A stretch of 30,651 nucleotides of DNA from Proteobacteria bacterium UBA7447 (GTDB taxonomy: Bacteria; Pseudomonadota; Gammaproteobacteria; Arenicellales; UBA868). Positions 7,819-15,399 of the stretch are shown one piece after another (position 1 is the stretch's first letter; each line of letters begins with the position of its first letter). Made by a program: the position numbers and the translations under genes. The stretch covers positions 24,875 to 55,525 of the forward strand of contig DLPX01000084.1 in NCBI GenBank assembly GCA_002477475.1, in the 5' to 3' direction. The notes under the pieces were generated by a model. The model did not search any database and was not told the origin of the DNA. It saw nothing but the letters and a program-made list of their open reading frames with translations.

Positions 7819-8601
7819 ATGCACCCGATGCTGCACACCGCTGTGCGATCCGTCCGAGAAGGTGGGCGAGTCATTTTAATGTACTTCAGTCAACTGGATC
7901 GCTTGGAGTACTCCTCCAAGGGTCGAAACGACTTTGTCAGTCAGGCGGATATCGAAGCCGAACGTGCGGTTCTGGATGTCCTCACTCACGCCTATCCGGA
8001 ACATGGTGTTCTCGCTGAAGAGAGCGGTCTGCAAGAAGGCTCGGAATATACCTGGGTAATTGACCCCCTCGACGGCACTACCAACTTTCTCCATGGTTTT
8101 CCGATGTTCGCAGTTTCAGTCGCAGCTATGCGCAACGGGGTTCTCGAACACGGTGTCGTCTACGATCCGCTTCGCGATGAGATGTTTACTGCCAGTCGCG
8201 GTGAGGGCGCACAACTGAACGGGAAACGGCTCCGCGTGAGTTCGACCCGGCAACTGACGCCGGCACTACTGGGAACAGGCTTCCCATTCCGGGACCTCAG
8301 TATCATGGAGCCCTGGATGCGCAGTTTTCAGAGCCTCGTCCCCAAGACCGCGGGAATTCGCCGCGCGGGCGCTGCTGCGCTGGACCTTGCCTACGTTGCA
8401 GCCGGTAGATTGGATGGGTTCTGGGAGTTCGGCCTGAAGCCTTGGGATATGGCGGCAGGCGCGCTTTTAATCCGTGAAGCCGGGGGACTGGTCTCTGATG
8501 TCTCAGGAGAACAGGGGTTCATTGAAAGCGGCAACCTTGTCGCCGCCACTCCACACATTTTTGAGGATCTCAGGAAGATTGTGGCCCGAAGCGGGCTGTA
8601 A
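7819..8601 (+). CDS. suhB: Inositol monophosphatase family protein SuhB
   Basis: SuhB belongs to the Mg-dependent inositol monophosphatase family; in E. coli it is also a subunit of the rRNA antitermination complex. The 260-residue protein starts MHPMLHTAVR, matching the family. Metal-binding residues are in LAEESG (Glu67/Glu68), DPLDGTTNFLHGFP (Asp82, Asp85) and the C-terminal KPWDMAAGALL. RRAGAAALDLAYVAAGRLDGFWE is also conserved. It is divergent from trmJ and followed by fdxA after 81 bp on the same strand. nusB is close by (10,499-10,912), which fits the transcription theme, though no operon links them. Confidence 0.95.
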   Translation: MHPMLHTAVRSVREGGRVILMYFSQLDRLEYSSKGRNDFVSQADIEAERAVLDVLTHAYPEHGVLAEESGLQEGSEYTWVIDPLDGTTNFLHGFPMFAVSVAAMRNGVLEHGVVYDPLRDEMFTASRGEGAQLNGKRLRVSSTRQLTPALLGTGFPFRDLSIMEPWMRSFQSLVPKTAGIRRAGAAALDLAYVAAGRLDGFWEFGLKPWDMAAGALLIREAGGLVSDVSGEQGFIESGNLVAATPHIFEDLRKIVARSGL

Positions 8602-8682
8602 TCATTTACCGCGCTGCCGACATTGCCTAAAATCTGGCGCTCGGTCCGCGAAAGTTTTTTTGGAGACTTCTGGAGACTATAG

Positions 8683-9006
8683 ATGACCTACGTAGTAAGC
8701 GACTCATGTATCCGCTGCAAATACACTGACTGTGTGGAGGTCTGTCCCGTAGACTGCTTCCATGAAGGCCCTAACTTTTTGGTGATCGATCCTGAGGAAT
8801 GCATCGACTGCAGCCTCTGCGAACCAGAGTGCCCGGTGAATGCTATTTATGCTGAAGAAGACCTTCCCGAGGATCAGCAGGACTTTTTGGCACTGAACGC
8901 AGAGCTCTCGCAGCAATGGCCGGTCTTAACGGAGATGAAACCTGCTCCCGACGATGCGGACGACTGGAAGGAAGTCTCTGGCAAGCTGGAGCACCTGCAG
9001 CGCTGA
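8683..9006 (+). CDS. fdxA: 7Fe ferredoxin FdxA ([3Fe-4S][4Fe-4S])
   Basis: This is a small cytoplasmic electron carrier of the Azotobacter ferredoxin I type. The protein has 107 residues, the same as that family, and cysteines at 9, 12, 17, 21, 25, 40, 43, 46 and 50 in CIRCKYTDCVEVCPVDCF and CIDCSLCEPECPV. The pattern gives one 3Fe and one 4Fe cluster. The acidic C-terminal tail (PEDQQDFLALNAELSQQWP) is typical. It is not the [2Fe-2S] ferredoxin of the isc operon. A GGAG about 8 nt upstream supports the ATG. It converges with pgpA; the 42-bp gap contains a weak hairpin (AACCC/GGGTT near 9030-9046). Confidence 0.95.
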   Translation: MTYVVSDSCIRCKYTDCVEVCPVDCFHEGPNFLVIDPEECIDCSLCEPECPVNAIYAEEDLPEDQQDFLALNAELSQQWPVLTEMKPAPDDADDWKEVSGKLEHLQR

Positions 9007-9048
9007 TCTGGTCTCCCCGCGTCCTCGCCAACCCCAATACGGGTTCGG

Positions 9049-9528
9049 CTACACACCGACTCCGAGGACGCGGAACAGCAGTTGCAACACGAGATTGGTG
9101 CCGATCCCGGCGAGGACGTCATCGAGCACGATGCCTAGACCCCCTTTGACCTGACGATCGGCAGTTGAAATAGGTGGGGGTTTAGCGATATCAAGAATCC
9201 GAAATACGCAAAAGCCTACCACTAACGCCAGTCCGCTCGGCGGCACCAGAGCGAACGCCACCAATACACCGGCAATCTCATCGATCACGATACGCGGATC
9301 ATCAGCAACACCAAGACTTTCTGCGCTGCGCCCGGCAATCCATACTGCAGACAGGGTAACGACAGCCGTCAGGGCAAGGTAAATTTCATCTTCCCCCTGC
9401 CAGAACACCCACACGAGCAAAAGGCCAGGGAGCGTTCCCACCGTTCCCGGGGCGAAGGGAATACGGCCTAGCCCGAGGCCTTGGCCCAAAAACAATATGA
9501 CCTGATCAGACCGACGCTGTTCACTCAT
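9049..9528 (-). CDS. pgpA: Phosphatidylglycerophosphatase A
   Basis: PgpA dephosphorylates phosphatidylglycerophosphate to phosphatidylglycerol at the inner membrane. The PgpA family motifs are clear: IPFAPGTVGTLPG, IVIDEIAG, FRILDIAKPPPI and KGGLGIVLDDVLAG, spread over about four hydrophobic segments. I prefer the ATG at 9528 (159 residues), which overlaps the thiL stop as ATGA, a standard coupling arrangement. An ATG six codons upstream (9546) is possible; neither has a strong ribosome-binding site. The order nusB-thiL-pgpA is conserved in gammaproteobacteria. Confidence 0.93.
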   Translation of the reverse strand: MSEQRRSDQVILFLGQGLGLGRIPFAPGTVGTLPGLLLVWVFWQGEDEIYLALTAVVTLSAVWIAGRSAESLGVADDPRIVIDEIAGVLVAFALVPPSGLALVVGFCVFRILDIAKPPPISTADRQVKGGLGIVLDDVLAGIGTNLVLQLLFRVLGVGV

Positions 9529-10484
9529 GCTTTTGATCTCGGCCATGCGTGCTGGTAGCCGGGTGACACCGAATCAAGATCCAGCTCGCTTCCGAGGATA
9601 CGACAACCGCCGCGTTCTGTAATCTGTCCGATCCGAAACAACTCCTGACCCAACCGATGCCCCGTCTCGAGCACTTCCTGATGCCTGTTTTTTGGAGTGG
9701 TAAAGCAGAGCTCGTAATCATCACCACCCCCTAGCGCGAGCTCCAGCGCAGGCCGACGTCCCAATAAGGCGACTGCCGATTCAAACAAAGGCAGGCTGTC
9801 TGCCTCAAGGTCGGCGCCAAGTCCCCCGCTCGCGTTAAGGACGTGACCCAGGTCTGCTAGCAGCCCGTCGGAAACGTCAACCGCACTATTCGCAATACCC
9901 CCAAGAGCGCTCCCCAGCTCCGTCCGCGGCTGCGGCCAACACAAGGCACGATGGAGAACTGGATCCGCATACCCCTCAGCTGAGGACAGTGCCGCGGCCG
10001 CGCCTCCTATTCTTCCGCTGAGGTAAACGAAGTCGCCAGGCTGCGCGCCGGCCCTCCGAAGGACCCCTTCGGTCTCAACTTCACCGCCTACCGTCACACA
10101 GGCTGCCAAAGGCCCTGCGGTGGTGTCGCCTCCGATCAGAGCGACTTCGTGTCGACCAGCCAACTCGAAGAATCCATCGGCGAATCCATTCAGCCAGTTC
10201 TCATTCACCTCAGACAGGGTAAGGCTTAAAGTCGCCCAACGCGGCACTGCGCCCATGGCGGCGATGTCACTCAGATTCACCGCGAGCGCACGATGCCCGA
10301 TTGAACTGGCGGATTGCGACTCCAGGAAATGCACGTCAGCCACCAGTGTATCCATTACAACGACAGCTTGTTTGCCGGCTGTCACATTGATGACGGCGCC
10401 ATCATCTCCAATACCGATCGCGACCTGCGAGGAAAGACCTTCCGGACGATGGAAGATCTGATCAATCAGCTCAAACTCGTCCAT
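9525..10484 (-). CDS. thiL: Thiamine-monophosphate kinase
   Basis: ThiL phosphorylates thiamine monophosphate to the active cofactor thiamine pyrophosphate. The 319-residue protein has the AIR-synthase-like fold motifs: IGDDGAVINV near the N-terminus, VMDTLVADVHFL, the NLSDIAAMGA helix, IGGDTTAG, and the C-terminal DVSDGLLADLGH and LGGGDDYELCFT. Length and motif order are normal. It starts 14 bp after the nusB stop and overlaps pgpA by 4 bp, so nusB-thiL-pgpA should be translated from one message. Confidence 0.95.
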   Translation of the reverse strand: MDEFELIDQIFHRPEGLSSQVAIGIGDDGAVINVTAGKQAVVVMDTLVADVHFLESQSASSIGHRALAVNLSDIAAMGAVPRWATLSLTLSEVNENWLNGFADGFFELAGRHEVALIGGDTTAGPLAACVTVGGEVETEGVLRRAGAQPGDFVYLSGRIGGAAAALSSAEGYADPVLHRALCWPQPRTELGSALGGIANSAVDVSDGLLADLGHVLNASGGLGADLEADSLPLFESAVALLGRRPALELALGGGDDYELCFTTPKNRHQEVLETGHRLGQELFRIGQITERGGCRILGSELDLDSVSPGYQHAWPRSKA

Positions 10485-10498
10485 GGGGCTATTTGGGG

Positions 10499-10912
10499 CT
10501 AGAGGTCTCTGGGCTCACCGGCCAGACGGTCCAGAACCCCGTTTACAAATTTGAAACTGTCGGTCGCGCCAAAAAGATGCGCCATCTCGATGGCCTCATT
10601 AATTGCCACTCCGTTAGGAATATCGGGACGAAACAGGATCTCGTAAGCCCCGATTAGAAGAATTGCCCGCTCTACCGGATCCAACTGACTTAAGGGGCGC
10701 TCAATCATGCCGTGGAGGCGGTGTTCAAGCGTCTCACGCCTTTCCGGCACTGCCTCGATGAGATGCCTGAAGTAGGAAATATCCGAATCGCTCAGCCCAT
10801 CATCGCTGATGAAGGCAGCTTCGATTTCTGCTGTGGGTTGGCCTGTCAGCATCCATTGATACAGGGCTTGAGCGGCGCAACGCCGGGCAAGATGACGACT
10901 AACCGAAGCCAA
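10499..10912 (-). CDS. nusB: Transcription antitermination factor NusB, probable TTG start
   Basis: NusB binds boxA RNA with S10 (NusE) and promotes rRNA antitermination. Family motifs are ARRCAAQALYQWMLTGQ at the N-terminus and INEAIEMAHLFGATDSFKFVNGVLDRLA at the C-terminus. The frame has no ATG near the expected start. A TTG at 10912 gives 137 residues starting MASVSRHLARRC, close to the usual length, and lies 1 bp beyond the ribB stop. The next in-frame ATG (10975) would overlap ribB by about 60 bp. In most relatives ribH stands between ribB and nusB; here nothing does. Confidence 0.92.
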   Translation of the reverse strand: MASVSRHLARRCAAQALYQWMLTGQPTAEIEAAFISDDGLSDSDISYFRHLIEAVPERRETLEHRLHGMIERPLSQLDPVERAILLIGAYEILFRPDIPNGVAINEAIEMAHLFGATDSFKFVNGVLDRLAGEPRDL

Positions 10913-10913
10913 C

Positions 10914-12032
10914 TCAGTCAGCTCGAGAACCTGGAAGATACTCAAGCACTTCCAAGCCAAAGCCAGAGAGCGCATGAGTCCGAAGCGGAGTCCCCAGGAC
11001 CCGGACTTTACCGGCACCGAGGTCCGACAGGATCTGACTGCCTGCACCCAGCATACGCAATTCCCGCTCTTTCCCATCCGTCGCCGACTCGCCCCGGACC
11101 CGACGATCCAATTGAACCGCATCTTCCGAATAAGTCAAAAGGACCAAAACACCGCGTGGTGACTGCGCGATTCTTTTCAGTGCCGAGTCAACGCTCCAGC
11201 TTTGGGCCTCACGGGCCTCTGCGAGCATGTCAAAAGCTCCCCTGTGCGGGTGAACGCGAACCACAGCTGGCACCTGGGGTTCGATCGTTCCGTGCACCAG
11301 CGCCATATGAACCTGTCGCAATTCACCATCCTCATAGATCACCGCGCGGAAGTCGCCATGGCGAGTGCTGACGATATTCTCCGAGATTCGCCAGACAGTC
11401 GGCTCAGTGCGCATGCGATAACGGATGAGATCTGCGATGGTACCCAGTTTCAGACCGTGAACCCGAGCGAATTCAAGTAAATCCGGGAGTCGGGCCATAG
11501 TGCCGTCCGGATTAAGGATCTCGCAGATAACGCTGGCAGGTTCAATCCCCGCCAGACGCGCAAGATCCACCCCGGCTTCCGTGTGCCCTGCCCGGGTCAG
11601 CACTCCTCCAGGCTGCGCCATGATGGGGAAAACATGTCCGGGGCTCACGATATCCTCCCCTGTGGCATTCTCACTGACCGCAGTACGAATGGTATGGGCC
11701 CGATCTGCGGCAGAGATACCGGTACTCACGCCATCGGCCGCCTCGATTGATACGGTGAAGTTGGTTGAGTAGCGCGCGTTATTGTCATTGACCATCAGGG
11801 GTAATTTCAGGTGGCGGCAGCGCTCTTCGGTCAGCGTCAGGCAGATCAGCCCTCGGCCCTCGGCCGCCATGAAATTGATGTGCTCCGCCGTCACAAATCC
11901 TGCGCCAATCACAAGATCGCCTTCATTCTCACGATCCTCATCGTCCACAAGGATGACCATCTTGCCATCCCGATAATCCTGGAGGACTTCCTCTATCGGG
12001 CTGACACCATGCTCGTTATCGGCCTCGTTCAT
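10914..12032 (-). CDS. ribB: DHBP synthase RibB fused to a degenerate RibA-like domain (RibBX type)
   Basis: The N-terminal half (about residues 1-205) is 3,4-dihydroxy-2-butanone-4-phosphate synthase, which makes the four-carbon precursor of riboflavin from ribulose 5-phosphate. Its motifs DDEDRENEGDLVIGA and RAGHTEAGVDLARLAG are intact. The C-terminal half (about 210-365) aligns in position with GTP cyclohydrolase II but lacks the cysteine cluster that binds zinc: where ECLTGD...RCDCG is expected it reads VRVHPHRGAFDMLAE. It should therefore not open GTP. Such RibB-RibX proteins occur in other proteobacteria. GTP cyclohydrolase II activity must come from another gene. It lies 86 bp after ribE and abuts nusB. 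Confidence 0.93.
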   Translation of the reverse strand: MNEADNEHGVSPIEEVLQDYRDGKMVILVDDEDRENEGDLVIGAGFVTAEHINFMAAEGRGLICLTLTEERCRHLKLPLMVNDNNARYSTNFTVSIEAADGVSTGISAADRAHTIRTAVSENATGEDIVSPGHVFPIMAQPGGVLTRAGHTEAGVDLARLAGIEPASVICEILNPDGTMARLPDLLEFARVHGLKLGTIADLIRYRMRTEPTVWRISENIVSTRHGDFRAVIYEDGELRQVHMALVHGTIEPQVPAVVRVHPHRGAFDMLAEAREAQSWSVDSALKRIAQSPRGVLVLLTYSEDAVQLDRRVRGESATDGKERELRMLGAGSQILSDLGAGKVRVLGTPLRTHALSGFGLEVLEYLPGSRAD

Positions 12033-12118
12033 TATTGAACCTTATTCCTGTCAGGCACGGTCAGTCCCCGGGCTCCTAACCTCGAAAAACCCAAACTCGG
12101 TTGCCATCCGTTCTTTCC

Positions 12119-12724
12119 TCAACTGCATTCCTGCATGCGTTTCAGGTAACGGGCGACCATGTCTACCTCAAGATGCACACTGTCTTTCGCCACAAGCCGT
12201 CCAAGTGTTGTGACACCAAGAGTATGCGGAACAAGATTCACCTCAAAGATTACTCCCGCTTGAGTATCCTTCACGTCATTCACGGTCAGGCTGACACCGT
12301 CGAGGGTGACAGAGCCTTTTTCCGCGATAAAGGCCGCCACCTCACGAGCTCCGGAAAACCGCATTCGGGTTGAACGGGCTGAGGTTGAGGACTCAATCAG
12401 TGTAGCCAATCCATCCACATGCCCACTGACCAAATGCCCCCCAAAACGATCCTGAGCACTCATCGCCAACTCAAGATTGACGCCGTCACCCAGTTTCCAG
12501 TTTCCAAGCAATGTCCTGGATAACGTCTCTTTTGATACGTCAAAAGAGAGACAACCCGATGCAATGCTCACGGCGGTCAGGCAAACCCCCGCCACAGCAA
12601 TGCTGTCGCCAAGTTTCACGAGCGTCGTATTGAGGGCGCTCGGCCGGATGCCGATAACGAGATCACCCTCACGAGGTTCTAAAGACTCGATCTCACCAAT
12701 ATCCTGAACAATCCCAGTAAACAT
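12119..12724 (-). CDS. ribE: Riboflavin synthase alpha chain
   Basis: This enzyme dismutates two 6,7-dimethyl-8-ribityllumazine molecules into riboflavin. The 201-residue protein begins MFTGIVQDIGEIESLE, the hallmark of the family, and has two lumazine-binding repeats: one with GVCLTAVSIASGCLSFDVSKETL and one with GHVDGLATLIES...GVSLTVNDV. Both repeats look complete. It starts 3 bp after the ribD stop. Its substrate is made by lumazine synthase (RibH), whose gene is missing from its normal place two genes downstream. In some bacteria this gene is called ribC. Confidence 0.96.
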   Translation of the reverse strand: MFTGIVQDIGEIESLEPREGDLVIGIRPSALNTTLVKLGDSIAVAGVCLTAVSIASGCLSFDVSKETLSRTLLGNWKLGDGVNLELAMSAQDRFGGHLVSGHVDGLATLIESSTSARSTRMRFSGAREVAAFIAEKGSVTLDGVSLTVNDVKDTQAGVIFEVNLVPHTLGVTTLGRLVAKDSVHLEVDMVARYLKRMQECS

Positions 12725-12727
12725 CGC

Positions 12728-13831
12728 CTACCCCTCTTTTGACGGACTATAAATGAGCCGTAAGTCTCGCCCAATTCTGGAAACATCCGTCAACTCAAAC
12801 TTCACGCGATCACCTATGGACCGAATTCCACGCATCACAAACATTCCTCTGCCGCCGGTTCCCAGCATATCAGGTGACTGGTAAACCCAGACTTCGTCTA
12901 CCAAGCCGCGCGAAACAAAAGCACCTGCGACACCGGCCCCGGCTTCGACCAAAACCTCGTTACAGGCGCGCTCCGCGAGCATATCCAGAACCCCGGCAAC
13001 ATCTACCCGGCCATCTTCTCCAGTCAGGCATAACTGTTCGGTTCTCGCATCAAATCCGTAGCCTTCATCATCTGCACGACTCGTAACAATCAATACGTCT
13101 CCAGACTCGGAAAACAGACGAGCGGTCGGGTCCAATTGTCCATTTCCATCCAGAACTACCCTCAGGGGCTGCACCACATCTTCGTCGACACGAGCATTCA
13201 GGCGCGGGTTATCCTCCCTCACGGTCCCGATCCCTGTCACTATCGCACAGCTTCGCGCCCTTAACTGATGTACCTCTGCCCGCGCAGCTTCTCCCGTAAT
13301 CCATTGACTGCTTCCATCATTGGCAGCCGTTCTCCCGTCCATCGTGGCCGCCACCTTAAGCCTGACGAAAGGACGACCACTTGTCATCCTTTTGCAAAAA
13401 CCCGCATTAAGCTCTACCGCGCCGCAGTCCTGCTCCGATATCTCCGCCGCAATACCCGCAGAACGGAGCATCTCAATTCCCTGACCGGCAACTTGCGGGT
13501 TGGGGTCAATCATCGCTGCCACGACTCTGCTGACCCCAGCATCCACGAGAGCTTGGGCACAGGGTCCTGTGCGTCCGGCGTGCGCGCACGGTTCAAGGCT
13601 GACAAAGATCTCGCTTCCTTTCGCCCGATCACCAGCGGCAGACAACGCGTGGATTTCCGCATGGGACTCACCCGCTCGCTCATGCCATCCTTCACCAACA
13701 ATTTCGTCACCCTGAACGACCACGCAACCGACGCGCGGATTTGGCTTGGTTGTATACAGGCCCCTTTTGGCAAGTTCCACCGCGCGGGTGATAAACCGAA
13801 GATCTCGATCCGAATGATCAGGGGTATTCAT
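12728..13831 (-). CDS. ribD: Bifunctional pyrimidine deaminase/reductase RibD
   Basis: RibD carries out the second and third steps of riboflavin synthesis: deamination, then side-chain reduction with NADPH. The deaminase domain (about 1-145) has the zinc motifs SHAEIHAL and PCAHAGRTGPCAQAL. The reductase domain (about 148-367) has VRLKVAATMDGRTA, SQWITGEAAR and a C-terminal VEAGAGVAGAFVSRGLVDE. The length of 367 residues matches E. coli. Its ATG overlaps the nrdR stop as ATGA, and ribE follows 3 bp later, so nrdR-ribD-ribE look translationally linked. Confidence 0.96.
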   Translation of the reverse strand: MNTPDHSDRDLRFITRAVELAKRGLYTTKPNPRVGCVVVQGDEIVGEGWHERAGESHAEIHALSAAGDRAKGSEIFVSLEPCAHAGRTGPCAQALVDAGVSRVVAAMIDPNPQVAGQGIEMLRSAGIAAEISEQDCGAVELNAGFCKRMTSGRPFVRLKVAATMDGRTAANDGSSQWITGEAARAEVHQLRARSCAIVTGIGTVREDNPRLNARVDEDVVQPLRVVLDGNGQLDPTARLFSESGDVLIVTSRADDEGYGFDARTEQLCLTGEDGRVDVAGVLDMLAERACNEVLVEAGAGVAGAFVSRGLVDEVWVYQSPDMLGTGGRGMFVMRGIRSIGDRVKFELTDVSRIGRDLRLIYSPSKEG

Positions 13832-14346
13832 TTCCGCCGGCCTGTTTTGGGTTCTGCTAGCAGTGACAACTGGGCAACGTTGCTCGGAGCGTGTTGATCC
13901 TTTCGCAGCCGGTCAATCTCTTTGCTGAAAGCTGCCACATCCTCAAAACTCCGGTAAACCGAGGCATAACGGACATAGGCGATTTCATCGATCTGCGGAA
14001 GAAGGCTCATCACAATCTCTCCAATCGCAGCGGATCGCACCTCCGGCTCACCGCTTAACTGAATCTGACGGCTGACGTCGTTGATCAGGGCATCCACCTG
14101 TTCAAGACCTACCGGGCGCTTCTCCAGCGCACGAAGCAACCCACGGCGAAGTTTCTCTTCATCCCAGGTTTCCCGCCTGCCATCACTCTTGACGACTCTC
14201 GGTTGTTCACGCTCAAAACGTTCAAACGTCGTAAAACGATGGCTGCAGGCCTGACATTCTCGACGTCGCCGTACGCTCGCACCGGCGTCGCTCAATCGTG
14301 AGTCGATAACCCGGGTATCGTCGCTGGAACAGGCGGGGCAACGCAT
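13828..14346 (-). CDS. nrdR: Transcriptional repressor NrdR
   Basis: NrdR represses ribonucleotide reductase genes in response to (d)ATP. From the ATG at 14346 the protein is 172 residues and starts MRCPACSS. The zinc ribbon has Cys3, Cys6, Cys31 and Cys34, followed by the ATP-cone domain (VVKSDGRRETWDEEKLRRGLLRALEKRP to about residue 140) and the conserved YVRYASVYRSFEDV. GAGAGG lies about 7 nt upstream, which decides this start over an open frame extending to 14406. It is the first gene of the rib-nus cluster and starts 28 bp after the secF stop. No NrdR box is obvious nearby. Confidence 0.95.
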   Translation of the reverse strand: MRCPACSSDDTRVIDSRLSDAGASVRRRRECQACSHRFTTFERFEREQPRVVKSDGRRETWDEEKLRRGLLRALEKRPVGLEQVDALINDVSRQIQLSGEPEVRSAAIGEIVMSLLPQIDEIAYVRYASVYRSFEDVAAFSKEIDRLRKDQHAPSNVAQLSLLAEPKTGRRK

Positions 14347-14374
14347 AGCAGGCCTCTCAGGCGCCGCAACAGGC

Positions 14375-15388
14375 CTAAGGAGCCGGGTCGCCCTCCGCTT
14401 CCGCACCTTCCTTGGCCACAGGGAGCATATCCTCTCGGGAAATACCCAGGACCAATACGGCGGGACTGGCGACGAAAATTGAAGAATAAGTTCCGATCAA
14501 CACACCGATCAAGAGCGCAATCGCGAACCCTTTGATGATCTCACCGCCGGCCAGCAGCAGGGTCAACACCACCAGCAGGGTGGTCACAGAAGTCAGCACG
14601 GTACGCGGCAAGGTCTCATTGACCGAGCGATTCATTATTTGAAGAACAGAGCCTTTACGCATTTTGCGGAAGTTATCCCTGATGCGGTCGAACACAACGA
14701 TCGTGTCATTCAATGAATACCCGATCACCGCCAGGACAGCCGCCAGAACCGGCAATGAAAACTCGATTGCCAGAACAGAAAACACGCCGAGCGTGATCAG
14801 GACATCATGAACCAGTGCGATAACCGCACCGACGGCAAAACGCCATTCAAATCTGAAAGCGACATAGATGAGAATGCCGATCAACGCATATAGCATTGCG
14901 AGTCCGCCCTTCTCCGTCAGTTCGTCTCCTACCTGCGGGCCCACAAACTCGACTCGGCGCATTTGAACCTGGCAATCCTCTACGCCTCCTCCGATGCCGA
15001 CACACTGCTGGAAGCCGCCCTGTGCTCCCTCTGTCAAGGTCTCTCCAGCCGCAGCCCTGAGAGCGCCGACGACATCGCTGCTCTGCTCAGATGCCGCTTT
15101 ATCGGCACTCACCGGAAGCCGGACAAGGATATCCCTTGAAGTGCCAAAGTACTGCACAATGGCATCCTCGATTCCGGCTTCTTTTAGCGTTGATCGAACC
15201 TCAACCGGATCCGTCGACTGCAAATACTCCAGTTCCACCAAAGTGCCGCCTGTGAAATCGATCCCGAAATTCAGGCCGCGAACACCAAGCGAGCCAATAC
15301 TGACTGCGAGAAGCACGGCGGACAAGATCCATGCCGCACGGCGCCTGCCAAGAAAATCGAACTCGGTGACTTTTTTAAAGATCCGCAT
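14375..15388 (-). CDS. secF: Protein translocase subunit SecF
   Basis: SecF pairs with SecD to drive late steps of Sec export using the proton motive force. The 337-residue protein has one N-terminal membrane helix (about 17-35), a periplasmic domain, and five helices in the C-terminal half. Family motifs are LNFGIDFTGGTLVELEY after the first helix and VIGYSLNDTIVVFDRIRDNFRK with NRSVNETLPRTVLTS in the membrane region. It starts 11 bp after secD. A short charged tail rich in E and A ends the protein. Confidence 0.96.
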   Translation of the reverse strand: MRIFKKVTEFDFLGRRRAAWILSAVLLAVSIGSLGVRGLNFGIDFTGGTLVELEYLQSTDPVEVRSTLKEAGIEDAIVQYFGTSRDILVRLPVSADKAASEQSSDVVGALRAAAGETLTEGAQGGFQQCVGIGGGVEDCQVQMRRVEFVGPQVGDELTEKGGLAMLYALIGILIYVAFRFEWRFAVGAVIALVHDVLITLGVFSVLAIEFSLPVLAAVLAVIGYSLNDTIVVFDRIRDNFRKMRKGSVLQIMNRSVNETLPRTVLTSVTTLLVVLTLLLAGGEIIKGFAIALLIGVLIGTYSSIFVASPAVLVLGISREDMLPVAKEGAEAEGDPAP

Positions 15389-15399
15389 TGCTTCAGCCG

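Noticed and set aside
8683..9006. fdxA as the missing isc-operon ferredoxin
   Set aside because: It has the cysteine pattern and length of 7Fe ferredoxin, not of the [2Fe-2S] isc ferredoxin.
12033..12118. Possible FMN riboswitch in the ribE-ribB gap
   Set aside because: The gap is only 86 bp and none of the conserved RFN-element sequences is present on either strand.
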